Of a stretch of DNA of 64,000 nt, positions 54,155 to 64,000 are shown in pieces (position 1 is the stretch's first letter; each line of letters starts with the position of its first letter). Under the pieces are notes generated by a model that ran no database searches, was not told the DNA's origin, and saw only the letters and a program-made list of their open reading frames with translations. The stretch spans positions 30,154 to 94,153 of the forward strand of contig CAVUBD010000036.1 in assembly GCA_963739615.1 (NCBI GenBank), in the 5' to 3' direction. The translations under genes were made by a program, and so were the position numbers. This stretch comes from Palsa-504 sp963739615. GTDB taxonomy: Bacteria; Actinomycetota; Actinomycetes; Streptosporangiales; Streptosporangiaceae.

Positions 54155-56141
54155 GTGAGCTCCCCGGCAGGTTGAGCAGGAAGCGCCGGTCGAGGAAACG
54201 GTTAGCCCGCTCGCAGGAGGTCTCCGACGCCATGGCGCAGCAGTGGCAGGCCGCGCCGTGCAGGAAGTCCTCCGTGTCCCCGGGCGTCCGCTTGGCGCAG
54301 ACCGGGTCGGAGGAACACCGGGCCGCGCGGCGCAGCGCTGAAGACACCACATGTTCCAGCCGGGAAGGTTCGCTGAGCTGGACCAGGCCGCCGAGCGTGC
54401 CGTCGCTGTCGGAGGCCGTGGTGACGATCAGCATCCCGGCCGCCGGGGGCCGCCCGTCGGCGGCGGGCCACGCGTAGAGCCGTTCGCTCAGGCTGGCCGC
54501 TCCGTAACCGCAGGTCATGGCCAGCTCGCGGATCAGCACATGGGCGAGCGTGTGCACCAGCCAGTACCGTGGCGGCCTCATCCGCGAATCAGGATCGACG
54601 TCTCCGGCGGTCTCGGAGAAGCGGTTCTCGAAGTTGCGCCGGTGCGCGGCCCGGTGGGCGGCCCATAGCGGTGAACCCAGCACCCGGGATTCCCACTCGG
54701 CGACCTTGGGCTCGGAGAGCTGGAGGAAGATCCCCTCTCCCCGGTCCTCCGTCGCGACCGTCCACTCCGGGTAGCGGGTGCGAGTCAGGGATACCAAACG
54801 GCCGGGCACGTCGCCTACCCGGTCCAGTGCGTCGATCCTGGTGAACCCGACGAGCGCGTTCACCTTCCGCAGCCGCTCCACCGCCAGCACCCGGGTAATT
54901 TCCGGCCGGAGCCCGGTGCCGCGCTTCCGCTTCGATAGGGTCAGGCCGCTGACCGGGTCCTCGTGATGGTCGTCGTAGGGGTCATCCTGAAGGTATTTCC
55001 ACTCCGGCACGAGCAGGTCGACAGGATCCCACGCGCGGAGCCGTTCCTCCTGCTCCTCCGGGGACGGCGGCGGGGCCAGCGCGGCCGAGACCGCACGGCC
55101 GAGGTCGTCGTCGGTCAGCTCGGTCACGTCGATCCCGGCCAGGGCCAGCAGGTCCCGCAAGGTCTCCAGGTCGCCGGCGTAGCGGGCGAGCCTGTCGCCG
55201 AGTGCGGCGCGGATCCGGTCGGCGAGGTCGCCGGCCTTCTCCGCGGCCGACTCCGGCATCACGATGATCGAGAAGGTCGCGGGGAACCACAGGTTGGACG
55301 CGCCGACCACCATCAGCTTGGCCGCCGCGCCGCACCCGTTCTCTGCGAACGCGTCCAGGTGCGGGTGCCGTCCCCGGCATCGCGGCAGCTTCGCGGCGCC
55401 GGCCTCGCCCTGGGCCTCGCGCATCGGCCGCTGATCACCGCAGGACTCGCAGCGGATCGTCGCCGAGGCGCCCTTACCCGCCGTCTGGTCCACCATCCGC
55501 AGGGCCGGGAACTCAGCCTTCTGACACGGCCGGCCGTGATGCACCCACAGGTCGTACGGGAATTCGTCGAGGTGCCCCAGTGCGCAGGCGAGCAGGTACC
55601 GGGCCGGCACGGCGGTACGCCGGGCCGGCTTGTGCGGCTTGCGTGGCCGGCCGGTGCAGCGCGCGTGCTCGAAACAGGCCAGGTCGGTGCGGAACGGATG
55701 GGTGTTGGTGTAGGTGAACTGGGACAGCAGCCCGAGCATGTCGCATCCTGTGCAGCGCAGCCACTGCGGGAACACCCGGGCCGGGACGCCGAGGTCGTTG
55801 CCTTCGCCGGAGAAGAGGTTCCGCTTCGGCTGCCACGGGTGCGGCCGGAGCTCGGCCCGGGGCGAGCGCAGGTGCATCCGGACGATGTCCAGCAGCCGGG
55901 GTGCCCGGATCCGGGGTATCTCGTCGCGGCGCCGCCAGATCCGGTCCCAGTCGTCCAGCCCGGCCGGCATGATCGTGAACTGGGGAAGGTCCATGATCGC
56001 GCCCGGCCCGTAGGTGTACAGCAGCGTGGACGGCCGGCCCGACCCCACCTTGGCGCGGTTGTGCCTGGCGGATTTCTCTTCTTCCCGGTCCAGGTCGCCC
56101 AGCGGGTCGACCGGCCGGGACTCGTCGTACAGCAGGCTCAC
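54138..56141 (-). CDS. drmB: DISARM protein DrmB (DUF1998)
   Basis: A 667-residue DUF1998-containing protein. The opening (RPSTLLYTYGPGAIMDLPQF) is typical for DrmB. Several CxxC pairs (CTGCDMLG, CESCGDQ) suggest zinc binding. The C-terminal DUF1998 part contains RYWLVHTLAHVLIRELAM and GYGAASLSERLY, then a Cys cluster. DrmB works with the DrmA helicase on invading DNA. GTG 56141 overlaps the drmA stop (GTGA). Intact in one frame. Confidence 0.93.
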   Translation of the reverse strand: MSLLYDESRPVDPLGDLDREEEKSARHNRAKVGSGRPSTLLYTYGPGAIMDLPQFTIMPAGLDDWDRIWRRRDEIPRIRAPRLLDIVRMHLRSPRAELRPHPWQPKRNLFSGEGNDLGVPARVFPQWLRCTGCDMLGLLSQFTYTNTHPFRTDLACFEHARCTGRPRKPHKPARRTAVPARYLLACALGHLDEFPYDLWVHHGRPCQKAEFPALRMVDQTAGKGASATIRCESCGDQRPMREAQGEAGAAKLPRCRGRHPHLDAFAENGCGAAAKLMVVGASNLWFPATFSIIVMPESAAEKAGDLADRIRAALGDRLARYAGDLETLRDLLALAGIDVTELTDDDLGRAVSAALAPPPSPEEQEERLRAWDPVDLLVPEWKYLQDDPYDDHHEDPVSGLTLSKRKRGTGLRPEITRVLAVERLRKVNALVGFTRIDALDRVGDVPGRLVSLTRTRYPEWTVATEDRGEGIFLQLSEPKVAEWESRVLGSPLWAAHRAAHRRNFENRFSETAGDVDPDSRMRPPRYWLVHTLAHVLIRELAMTCGYGAASLSERLYAWPAADGRPPAAGMLIVTTASDSDGTLGGLVQLSEPSRLEHVVSSALRRAARCSSDPVCAKRTPGDTEDFLHGAACHCCAMASETSCERANRFLDRRFLLNLPGSSLGFFT

Positions 56142-59100
56142 GACGGCATCACCCACTTCGGCGTGCCGGGCGGTTCGAGATAGACGAGGTTCTCCCGCAC
56201 AGGACTGACCAGCAGGTTGATCTCCGGCTGCACCTCGCGCATGGAGTTGGCGACCACGAACGGCGGGTCGTCCATCCCGCCGGTCCCGGCCTTCGCGTTC
56301 TCCGCGCTCATCATCAGCGCGCCGTACTTGGTGTCGTCGGTGACCTTCTCGTACACCAGCGACTTGCGGAAATCGGCGAGGTGCTTGCGCTGCCCGGACC
56401 ACTGGTCGAGCGCGTTCACCAGCCGCTGCCGCGCCCGCTCCGCGCAGTCCTCGTCCGAGGCGGCCGTCACCCGCGCCACCAGGCGGTCGATCAGGTGCGC
56501 AACGAAGTCGTGCTGGTCGGCCACGCGCCCCGCGCCCCGCTCGGGGGACAGCCCCCCGGGAACGGTCGCCTGCAGTACCCGTGCCGCGCTGACCAGCACC
56601 CCGTCCAGCCCCCGGTCCAGCGACGTGACGGAGAACGGCGTTACCGACAGTGCCTCGACCTTGGCGTAGAAAGTCTCGTGGTAATGCCGGAACTGCTCGA
56701 AGTGCGCCAGGTCCCGGGGCCGCGCCCAGTTCCCGAGCGTGACCACCACGCCGGGGCGCCCGGGATCCCGGCCGACCCGCGACGACGCCTGGATGTACTC
56801 GGCGGTGTTCTTCGGCTGCCCGACGACCATCATCAGCCCGAGCCGGGTCACGTCTACCCCTACCTGCAGCATCGACGTGGCCAGGACCGCGTCGTACGGG
56901 CTGAGGTCCCGCTCCGGCACCGGCTTGCCCGCGGCGCGAAGCGCGCTCCGTTCCCTCTTTCCGGCCGTGGAGTCGAATTCCCCGCGGAACGACACGGCCA
57001 TCTCATCCAGGGTCACGGTAATGTCCGCGCTGGATACCCGCGACGTCAGCTCCGCCACCTTGAGATCCCCGTAGTCGGTGCCATACCGGGAGGGCAGCGG
57101 CGACCACGGGCGCCGCTTCGCCAGCAGTCGTCTGGACATCGTCGCCCATGTACCGGGACATGCCGGCCAGCTCACGGATCGAGCTGAAGTACCCGACCAG
57201 CGTCATATACGGATCGGCGACGTCGCCGGCGGTATCCAGCAGGTGCTGCCCGGCGGCCATCAGCACCTCGGACACCCGGATCTCCGCCGTGGTCAGCCTG
57301 ACCCCCGTGGTGCTGATCCCGATGTACCGACGACCTGGGTCCTTCTCCGACACCGGGATCTCCCGGGAGAAGAAGGTCCGGCCCGCGTCGAGCACCTGCG
57401 GAGGGAAGATCGACACGGACCTCCCGTACAGCGCGCGAACCTGGTCCGAGGCGTTCCGCGCCGTTGCCGTCGAGGCGACAAGCAGCGGCTGGGCCTGCCT
57501 GCCGTCGGGGGTGCGCCAGCAGGTCAGCGCGTCGATCGCGACCTCGAACAGCCCGGTGGTGGTGCCGAGCGCCCCGGTAATGAGGTGCAGCTCGTCCTGG
57601 ATGATCAGGTCCGGCGGCCGGAGCCTCGGCACCGGGTGCACCGCGGCGGCGGGCAGCCCGTCCTTCCTCGGGTGCTTGCTCCCGTCCTTGATGTCGCAGG
57701 GCTGGTAGTCCGGGTGTACGTACCCGTGCCGGTCGCACTTCCTGGCGACGTAACCGAACAGGGACGCCGCCTCACCTTCCCGGGCGAGCCGGGCGAACTT
57801 GTCCACCGTCGCGATGAGGAAGGCGGGGGCGAGCCGGTAGATCTCCTCGTCCACGGTGAGAATCGGCAGACCCTCATCCACCTCGCCGCCCAAGGCGAAC
57901 GGGCACTCGGCGAGCTCGTCGCCGCAATAGACGTAGACCCGCCGTTTCGCGACATTCGTGGTGACATCGCGTGAGGCGATCGCGGACCCGCACCACGGGC
58001 AGCGCTGGACCTGCAGCACGGTCAGCCGGTAGCCGCCGCCCGCGGCGGCCGCCCGTTCGAGCTGCTTCTGCGCCTCGTCGAACCGTTTCGGCGACACGTC
58101 GGTCCCGACCCACAACCCGATCCGGAACGGCTCGTCGCCCCAGGTGGCCTGGTCGGCAAAGCGGGCCAGCTCTGCGGCACAGATCAGCGCGGTGGCGCGC
58201 TGAAACTGCTGCGCGGTCAGCAGCCGCAGCGTGTACCGCATCAGCACCGTGACCCCGGCCCGCCCGTCGAGTGGCCCGTCCGGGGTGTTCAGGAGGCACT
58301 GCCGCCGCCTGATCGCGAACGCGTACGCGGCCAGCCCCAGGTACGCCTCGGTCTTACCGCCACCGGTCGGGAAGAACAGCAGCTGAGCGGTGGCCAGGTC
58401 GCCGGAACGTTTCGCCGCCGCCGGGTCGGTGAGCAGCGGAAGCTGCATCAGTATGAACGCGAGCTGGAACGTGAACCAGGAGTGCGCCTTCGGGCCCTCG
58501 GCGAGTACCTTGTCGCGGGCCTCGTCGATCGACTCACCGGGGTTAGCCGCGCGGCGCCGGGCTACCTGGCTCTGCACGCGCTGCCCTGCCATCACCTCGT
58601 TCATGAACCGGAAGCAGCGCAGCGCTTCGGCGTCCGCGAGCAGGTGATCCAGCCCGTCCGCGAGCTGCCGCTGGACCTTGCGGGCCTCGGCGACCGCTTC
58701 CAGGCCCTCGGTACGCAGGTGCTCCGGAAGCTGGCGTGCCAGGTCTTCCTCGTCATCGAGCCAGCGGCGTAGTGCTCCACGATCGGGCTGAGCCTGGTCG
58801 CGAAGCTCGGCGGGGGTGGCCTTCGCTAGCTCGGTCATGTCGAGCATCGCGTCGATCTCATCGGCCTTGACCTGCGGTGTCTCGCACGTCGGCAGCCACG
58901 TGGTCCATACCGCGCTGGCCCGCCGCTTGCCCTCGGCTACCTTCCAGTCCACCGAGCAGGTCCGCCCCACGGCGAACTCCAGCCGGTTACGGTACTGGAG
59001 GTTGAGGCGCTTCAGCTCGTCGTCCTCCTCCTCGAACGCCTCAAGCAGCGGGTCGCAGACCGGCAGGAACGCGTCCGGTTCACCGGCCGTGACCAGCAGC

Positions 59101-59748
59101 TTGGTCTGGTACAGCCAGGCGTTCACCGGGATCTTCCGCGGCGTCTCCCGGTCGTTGCACAGCGCCAGCTCGATCAGCCGGCAGCCGCGCTCCGGGTCGT
59201 CGTGCCGGTCGATCCGCAGGACCACCTCGTCCTTGAGCGGGAAGTCCCTGGTCTTCGCCGCGTCAAGCTCGGCGACGGGAATCGTCTTGGTGATCTCGAC
59301 GGGGGTGCGCTTGTACCGGCGCCGCCTGTCGCCTTCTTCGGCCGGGACCGGCTCGTAGACGCCCCAGGAACGCGGTCACGGTGAACTCTTCGAGGTCGTC
59401 CGGGATCTGGCAGCGCAGCCCCATCGACGCGGGGATCATCAGCCCGCGCCGCTGCGGCTCGTCCTCAACGTTGTCCTCGTCTCCGTCCGCGCCATCCTCG
59501 TCGGCGCCGCTGACCGGGACACCCTGGTCTTCTTTCGCCTCGTCCGCGTCCCCCACGTCGGTTCCGGGCTCGTCGGTGTCCGCGTCGGCGGGAGCGCCCT
59601 TCCCGGTCAGCTTCCTCGGCGCGATCCGGCCTACGAGGTACACGACGTCGGGTACCCCGTCGAGGACCTCCTCCGGTCCGTTCAGCGGTCCCAGCAGTTC
59701 GCGTTCCAGGATGCCGACGAGATCCTCCCGGGCGGCGTAGGAGCTCAT
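56138..59748 (-). CDS. drmA: DISARM helicase DrmA, two 1-base insertions
   Basis: Reconstructed as 1202 residues, normal for DrmA. ATG 59748 overlaps the drmMI stop (ATGA). An acidic linker (residues about 50-95) follows the first helices. The frame breaks at CCCC 59362-59365 (one extra base) after TVTAFLG and resumes as VYEPVPAEEGD. The SF2 helicase has Walker A FFPTGGGKTEAYLG near residue 460 and LIIQDELHLI near 720. A second extra base near 57130-57142 shifts into RLLAKRRPWSP. The C-terminal helicase part with QVGVDVTRLGLMMVVGQP and QASSRVGRD follows. Three partial frames exist as sequenced. Confidence 0.88.
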
Positions 59749-62700
59749 CCGTCATCTCCCTCGTCGGTTTCCTCCGCCGGGGAAGGGGTGTCTCCCTGCG
59801 CAGCGGCCCGGAGCAGGTTCTCCTCCAGCAAGAGATCCAGGATCTCCACGCGGACGGCTGGACTGACGGTCCACCTTGTCATCTGCCGGTAGGTGTGGAA
59901 TCCGTGGTCAAGCTCCACCTCTCCCCAGCCGTAGGCGTCCATCACGGCGTGGTCCAGTTCGGTATGAACCTGCCGCATCCGCGCTATGTCCGGATCTGTC
60001 GCGTCGGCGATGTCGGGATCGTTCACCAGGTTGTACAGCTTGGTGAGCCCGAGGTCCCGGCGCAGCATGATCTCCCGCCGCTCCGTGTCCAGCACCCTGC
60101 CGACCTCGGCGAGCCGCACGGTCCGCTCCGGGCGCGGGAACGTCTCGAACACATCAGACGGTGTGTAGCGGGCACGTGTTTCCAGCGTTGACCCGTACTT
60201 GATCGCCCACATGTGATGCATGCTCGACGACAGCACAGCCTGATCCGCGAACGAATCCGTCGCGAAGACACCGAGCATGTGGCTGAACACCTGGCCGGTC
60301 GGCACCCGCATCGGCATGACCGTCTTGCTGACTAGCGCGATCACAAGCACTTCATCGAGCCCCTTGATCGCCTTTCGCAGCTTCGGGCGCTTTTCGCCGA
60401 ATTGCCACCAATAGTCCCTGTACACCTTGCGGTTGTTCTTAGCCCGCTCGGGCTTAACCAGCTCCAGCAACCGCTGGTACGGCAGGTAGTACTCGCTGGC
60501 CTCCTCCTCCGGCATGTCGTTAAAATCGATAACCCAGCGGGGTGCAGACGTATCCGGACGAGAGTTCAGGTCTTCGCCGTTGAGGTAGGGGAACAGCACT
60601 TGGGCGTTCCTTCGATCCGCCTCGATCCATGCTCTCGCCTCGTCTGGCTTGAGGATGAAGCCCATACCGAGGACGATGCACCCCTGGAACGCGATCTCCA
60701 TGTTTTCGGTAAGTCGCACCGGGTCACCGCCTACACGTCCGGCGGGCTCCAGGAGCGTTGAAACGCGCGTCACTTGGATGTCATCCGCCACTCGTGGCAC
60801 GGATTCCGCGACCGCGTCTGCGAGTGCCCCAGACGGCGGCGTACTCCAGGTTGGCCGTCGCAACAGGCCAGGAGCGGGACTGGATGGCGCGGGTGATCGT
60901 GAACCCGTTAGCGACGATCCGGTCCAGGCCCACTTGGCGGGTGTCGCCTTGGGCGACGGTGTTGGTGGCGATCAGGCCGAGGTTGCCCTGCGGGGTGAGC
61001 AGGGAGAAGGCGCGCAGGAAAAAGTAGGCGACCAGGTCGGCGCTGCCCTTCTGGCCTCCCGCCAGAGTTTGACAAACCAATCGCGGACGTTGGTGCCCAT
61101 CGCGCCGGTGAGCTTCTGGCCGCCCAGGAAGGGCGGGTTTCCGATGATGGCGTCGAAGCCGCCGCGTTCCATGACGTCGGGGACGGCGAGGACCCAGTGC
61201 AGCGGATTCCACTGGTCGTAGTCGGTGGTGACCGTGGGAGTCAGCCCCGTCGTTATGATCTCGTCGAGCATCTGCCGGTCCGACTCGTGCGCGTTCGCGA
61301 GGGCGATACCAAGATCCTGGTAGGCGACGTTCAGCGCCTTGCCGGGCTTGCCGCCGAGGCGCAGGCCGGTCGCGATCACCGCGTCCGCGACCTCCGCCAG
61401 CGGAGCGGTGACCTTCTGGTACTGACGCCACAGACGCTGCTTCGCGGCCGACGACCGCAGCGGGTCGTTGTCATCGACCTCGGTGGCCAGCTCGCGCCGG
61501 ATGTCCTTGGCCCGCCGGAGCACGCCGTCCACGTCCAGCTCGAACACGGTCCCCTGCCGGTTCGCGTCGGGGTCGATGTGCTGGTGCTTGAGCTGCCGTA
61601 GATCGGTGAGGCCCAGCAGCGAGTTGCCGTGCAGGATCTTGTCGTCGACGAAGGAGAACGGCAGGTTCGGGTCCAGGGACACCAGCCACAGCGAGAGCTT
61701 GCACATCTCTACGGCCATGGCGTTGATGTCCGCGCCGTACAGGCACTTGGCGATGACAGTCCGGATCGCGTGGATCTGTTGGTCGTGCGGGGTCATGCCG
61801 CGGGTTACGCCGTCGCGCTGCCACGCTTCGACGAGCCTCTTGGCCAGGTAGTTCGCGGCAGCGACGAGGAACGCGCCGGAGCCGCAGGCGATGTCGGCGA
61901 CCTTGAGCGAGAGGATCCGGTCGGAGTCCACCGGCACCCAGTTGTCCGCGCGCTGGTGCGGGCCCGGGTCGTACACCAGTGGCTCGAGGGCGTACCGGAC
62001 CACATCCTCGGCGAGGTCCTTGGGGGTGTAGTGCGCGCCGGCGCTCGCCCGCGACGGGGTCTCCACCACGAGCACGCCGCCGGGCAGCATGACCGTGGGC
62101 CGGTCGCGCAGATCCCGGCGGATGATCCCGATGAAGGGACGGAGCCGATCCCGGAGCACGACGTCGCTGGTCACAGCGCGCAGTGCCCGGTCGGCGTCCT
62201 CGGGCTCGGCGCGGATGGCCTTGGCGAGAGCGGCCTTCGACGGGAGCGTGGCGGCGGCCTGGTCTTCCTTCACCCAGGACTCGATCGCGGCGGCGAAGGC
62301 GGTGTCGGCCTGCTTCGCGGCCCGGAGCGCTTCGAGGCTGGCGAGGGGAATCTCAGGCTCCTCGCCCGGCTTGCCGATCAGGCCGACGGTGACCTCCGTG
62401 ACGTCCTCGCAGGAGTAGCCGAGCAGCCCCTCGTAGATGTAGCCGATCTGCTCGACGTCGATGTCGCGGAAGGAGATCCTCCTCGCCGGTTCTCCCGGCA
62501 GGCGGGCGAACTGGACGGCGCGCAGGACCTCCAGCATCACCCGGTCGGAGACGCTGACCGCCAGCAGGCCGTGCTCGTCGATGGCGACGAGGAACGGGAA
62601 GCGGGCCGGGTCGAACAGCGAGCCGCCGTAGGACTGCAGGCTCATCTCCTCGAATGACGCGCCCCGGTACAGCGCCTGGGAGGTGGCGAGGAGCCGGTGC

Positions 62701-63755
62701 CAGGTCAGGTGGGTGGCGTCGAGGGTCTCACTGCCGTCCTCCCGCGCCCGGGCGTCCAGCGTGTCGAACTCGTCGCTGATCCCGTACCCCATGGCGAAGA
62801 GCCGGCTCTGCGGGAGCAGGCCGCGTTCCTCGGCGAAGAGCAGGAACACCACCCGCATCATCACGGTGACCGCGGCCTCGTAGACCTCGGATCGCGCGGC
62901 CGGCAGCGGGTTCGGGGTGCCACGGTCCCGGGCGGCGACCGCCGCCTCGGACATGGCCTGCACGAGCAGTTCGACCGCGCGCCGGACTTGCGTCCCCAGG
63001 GCCTCCGTGATCTCCACGGCCGCCGCGACCGAATCTGCGAACAGCTCGGTCAGCCGGTCCTCTGGCCTGCCGGCGATGAGCCGTCGGCGGCGCAGCAGCT
63101 CGATGAAGGCGTTCCGGGCGGCGGGGAACTCGATCCACCGGTGCGCGTCGAGGATGCCGGACGCCACCATGGTCTGCGGCCGGGCGCTGACAACCGCCCA
63201 CCAGCGCCCGTCGGTGACGACGCCGACGAGTACCCCGCAGGCGCGGAGCAGTTCCTCCATCCGGTCTATGGGGGATGCCGCCCAGCCGTCAGCGCCCGGG
63301 TGCCGCAGCGAGTCCACTGGGTCGGTGACTAAGACCAGCACACCGGTCAGCTCTTCCCGCACCAGCGCGCCGTCCGGCCGGACGGTCACCGCGTAGTCGG
63401 GGGAGCGGGCCTGCGTCCCGGCCGCGGCCGGCACGTAGGAGTCCTTCCAGCCGATGACATCCCGCAGGACCGTGTCCACCCAGGCGTCCCGCGCCTCGCG
63501 GTACAGGTCCAGGGCGCTCGGGTCGTCGCGGTTGGTGTCCCAGTTGTCCCAGGCTTTCTCGAACGCGGGCTTGGCGTCCTTCAACGCCGCGAGCTCGCGC
63601 TTGTCCGGGGGTAGCATCCCGGTCGGCCAGCCGCGCCTGAGCGCGGGGACGGCCAGGAACGGGCCGTCGGTGTCCACCAGCTCGAGCCAGGCCCGGTGCT
63701 GGTCCGCGGCGGACGGCGGTCCTATGCGACGGTTAGGCCCGGTGCGGCGGTTCAT
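59745..63755 (-). CDS. drmMI: DISARM class 1 adenine methyltransferase DrmMI, two compensating shifts
   Basis: Reconstructed as 1336 residues. ATG 63755 overlaps the stop of the upstream gene (ATGA). A long N-terminal region precedes the N6-adenine methylase domain. SAM-binding motif I is VADIACGSGAFLVAA near residue 618 and the catalytic motif is IIGNPPFLGG near 871. One base is missing near 61064-61067 (between DWFVKL and LAGGQKGSADL). One extra C lies in CCCC 60827-60830 (before ALADAVAESVP). After both, the starting frame is restored. The C-terminal target-recognition part includes WAIKYGSTLETRARYTPSDV. It marks self DNA so that DISARM attacks only unmodified DNA. Confidence 0.88.
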
Positions 63756-64000
63756 GGCTGGATCCTCCTGGCCTGCGCGTCCGCGGGGGTCAGCGCGAAT
63801 ACGACGGCGGCCGCGGTGACATGCGGCCTGATATCGGCGTACCTGGCGTTGATCGCGTCGATTTCCCGCCGCTCCTCCCCATCGAGCCGCTCCAGGCGGT
63901 CGATCATAGTCGACAGATCGCGTCGCCGTTGTTTCTGCTGATCGTCGGTGAACAGGAGCTCATCCTGGCTCCGGATCTCCCGCTCCAGCCGGTCGCGGGA
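63752..64000 (-). CDS. drmD: DISARM helicase DrmD, C-terminal end (partial)
   Basis: The last 82 codons of a gene that continues past the right edge of the window. It is a charged coiled coil (DDQQKQRRRDLSTMIDRLER, GEERREIDAINARYADIRPH) ending in a short hydrophobic strand (AAAVVFALTP). This is the usual tail of the SNF2-like DrmD helicase, and drmD stands first in class 1 DISARM operons, just before drmMI. Its TGA overlaps the drmMI ATG. The helicase domain itself is not visible. Confidence 0.7.
   Translation of the reverse strand, partial: SRDRLEREIRSQDELLFTDDQQKQRRRDLSTMIDRLERLDGEERREIDAINARYADIRPHVTAAAVVFALTPADAQARRIQP

Noticed and set aside
56142..56402. Extension of drmB to an upstream start at 56402
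   Set aside because: The extra 87 codons overlap the end of drmA and are Arg/Gly-rich shadow; GTG 56141 gives the standard DrmB start and a GTGA overlap.

Overview
The window is a 64 kb piece of a very GC-rich actinomycete chromosome. The evidence is the gene order mreB-mreC-mreD-mrdA-rodA, then a TIGR03960/TIGR03936 radical-SAM pair, rne, rplU, rpmA, obgE and proB, with nadD-rsfS-gpgP nearby. This order is characteristic of Actinomycetota. Further support comes from frequent GTG/TTG starts, G/C-ending codons and actinomycete-type accessory families (DUF2637, GAP, HxlR, DUF6431, CHAT). Order or genus cannot be fixed from the sequence; a Streptosporangiales/Frankiales-like lineage is a guess.

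Layout. (1) 1-18.3 kb is housekeeping: rod-shape/elongasome operon, radical-SAM pair, RNase E/G, ribosomal proteins L21 and L27, Obg GTPase, glutamate 5-kinase, an M48 membrane peptidase, NAD and ribosome-silencing genes, a GpgP-like phosphatase and a C-terminally truncated metallo-beta-lactamase-fold protein. (2) 18.4-22.6 kb is metabolic: a GH13 alpha-glucan enzyme, a P1/DmpA peptidase and an amidohydrolase. (3) 22.9-27.9 kb holds an ECF-like sigma factor, an unknown protein, a TPR-CHAT (caspase-like) protein and a cytoplasmic subtilase; this looks like a protease signalling or conflict module. (4) 28.2-33.5 kb has an APC permease, a secreted G1 (glutamic) peptidase and a gene graveyard with remnants of a carotenoid oxygenase and two acyl-CoA ligases. 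(5) 33.6-49 kb starts with tRNA-Ala(GGC) and a tyrosine integrase. It contains a GIY-YIG gene, membrane proteins, a sulfatase, a broken alpha/beta-hydrolase next to a second TPR-CHAT gene, and a decayed DUF2637 gene typical of actinomycete conjugative elements. (6) 48.8-64 kb is a defence island on the minus strand. It has a GmrSD-like (DUF262/DUF1524) restriction gene cut by a 2.3 kb insertion sequence, followed by a class 1 DISARM operon read right to left: drmD (3' end only), drmMI, drmA, drmB, drmC.

How the parts work together. In the first block MreBCD, PBP2 and RodA form the elongasome that builds lateral peptidoglycan. L21, L27, Obg and RsfS all act on the 50S subunit. In the last block the DISARM genes are joined by 4-bp start/stop overlaps or longer overlaps, as expected for one transcript.

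A caution runs through the window. At least thirteen otherwise good genes (mreD, mrdA, the P1 peptidase, the G1 peptidase, the HxlR regulator, GIY-YIG, DedA, DUF2637, the second CHAT, GmrSD, drmA and drmMI, several twice) change frame by one base, mostly at runs of G or C. Housekeeping genes that must work are affected too, so many of these are probably consensus indel errors of the assembly. I therefore annotate the reconstructed genes and mark each break. True decay is better supported where whole domains are missing or an insertion sequence is present.
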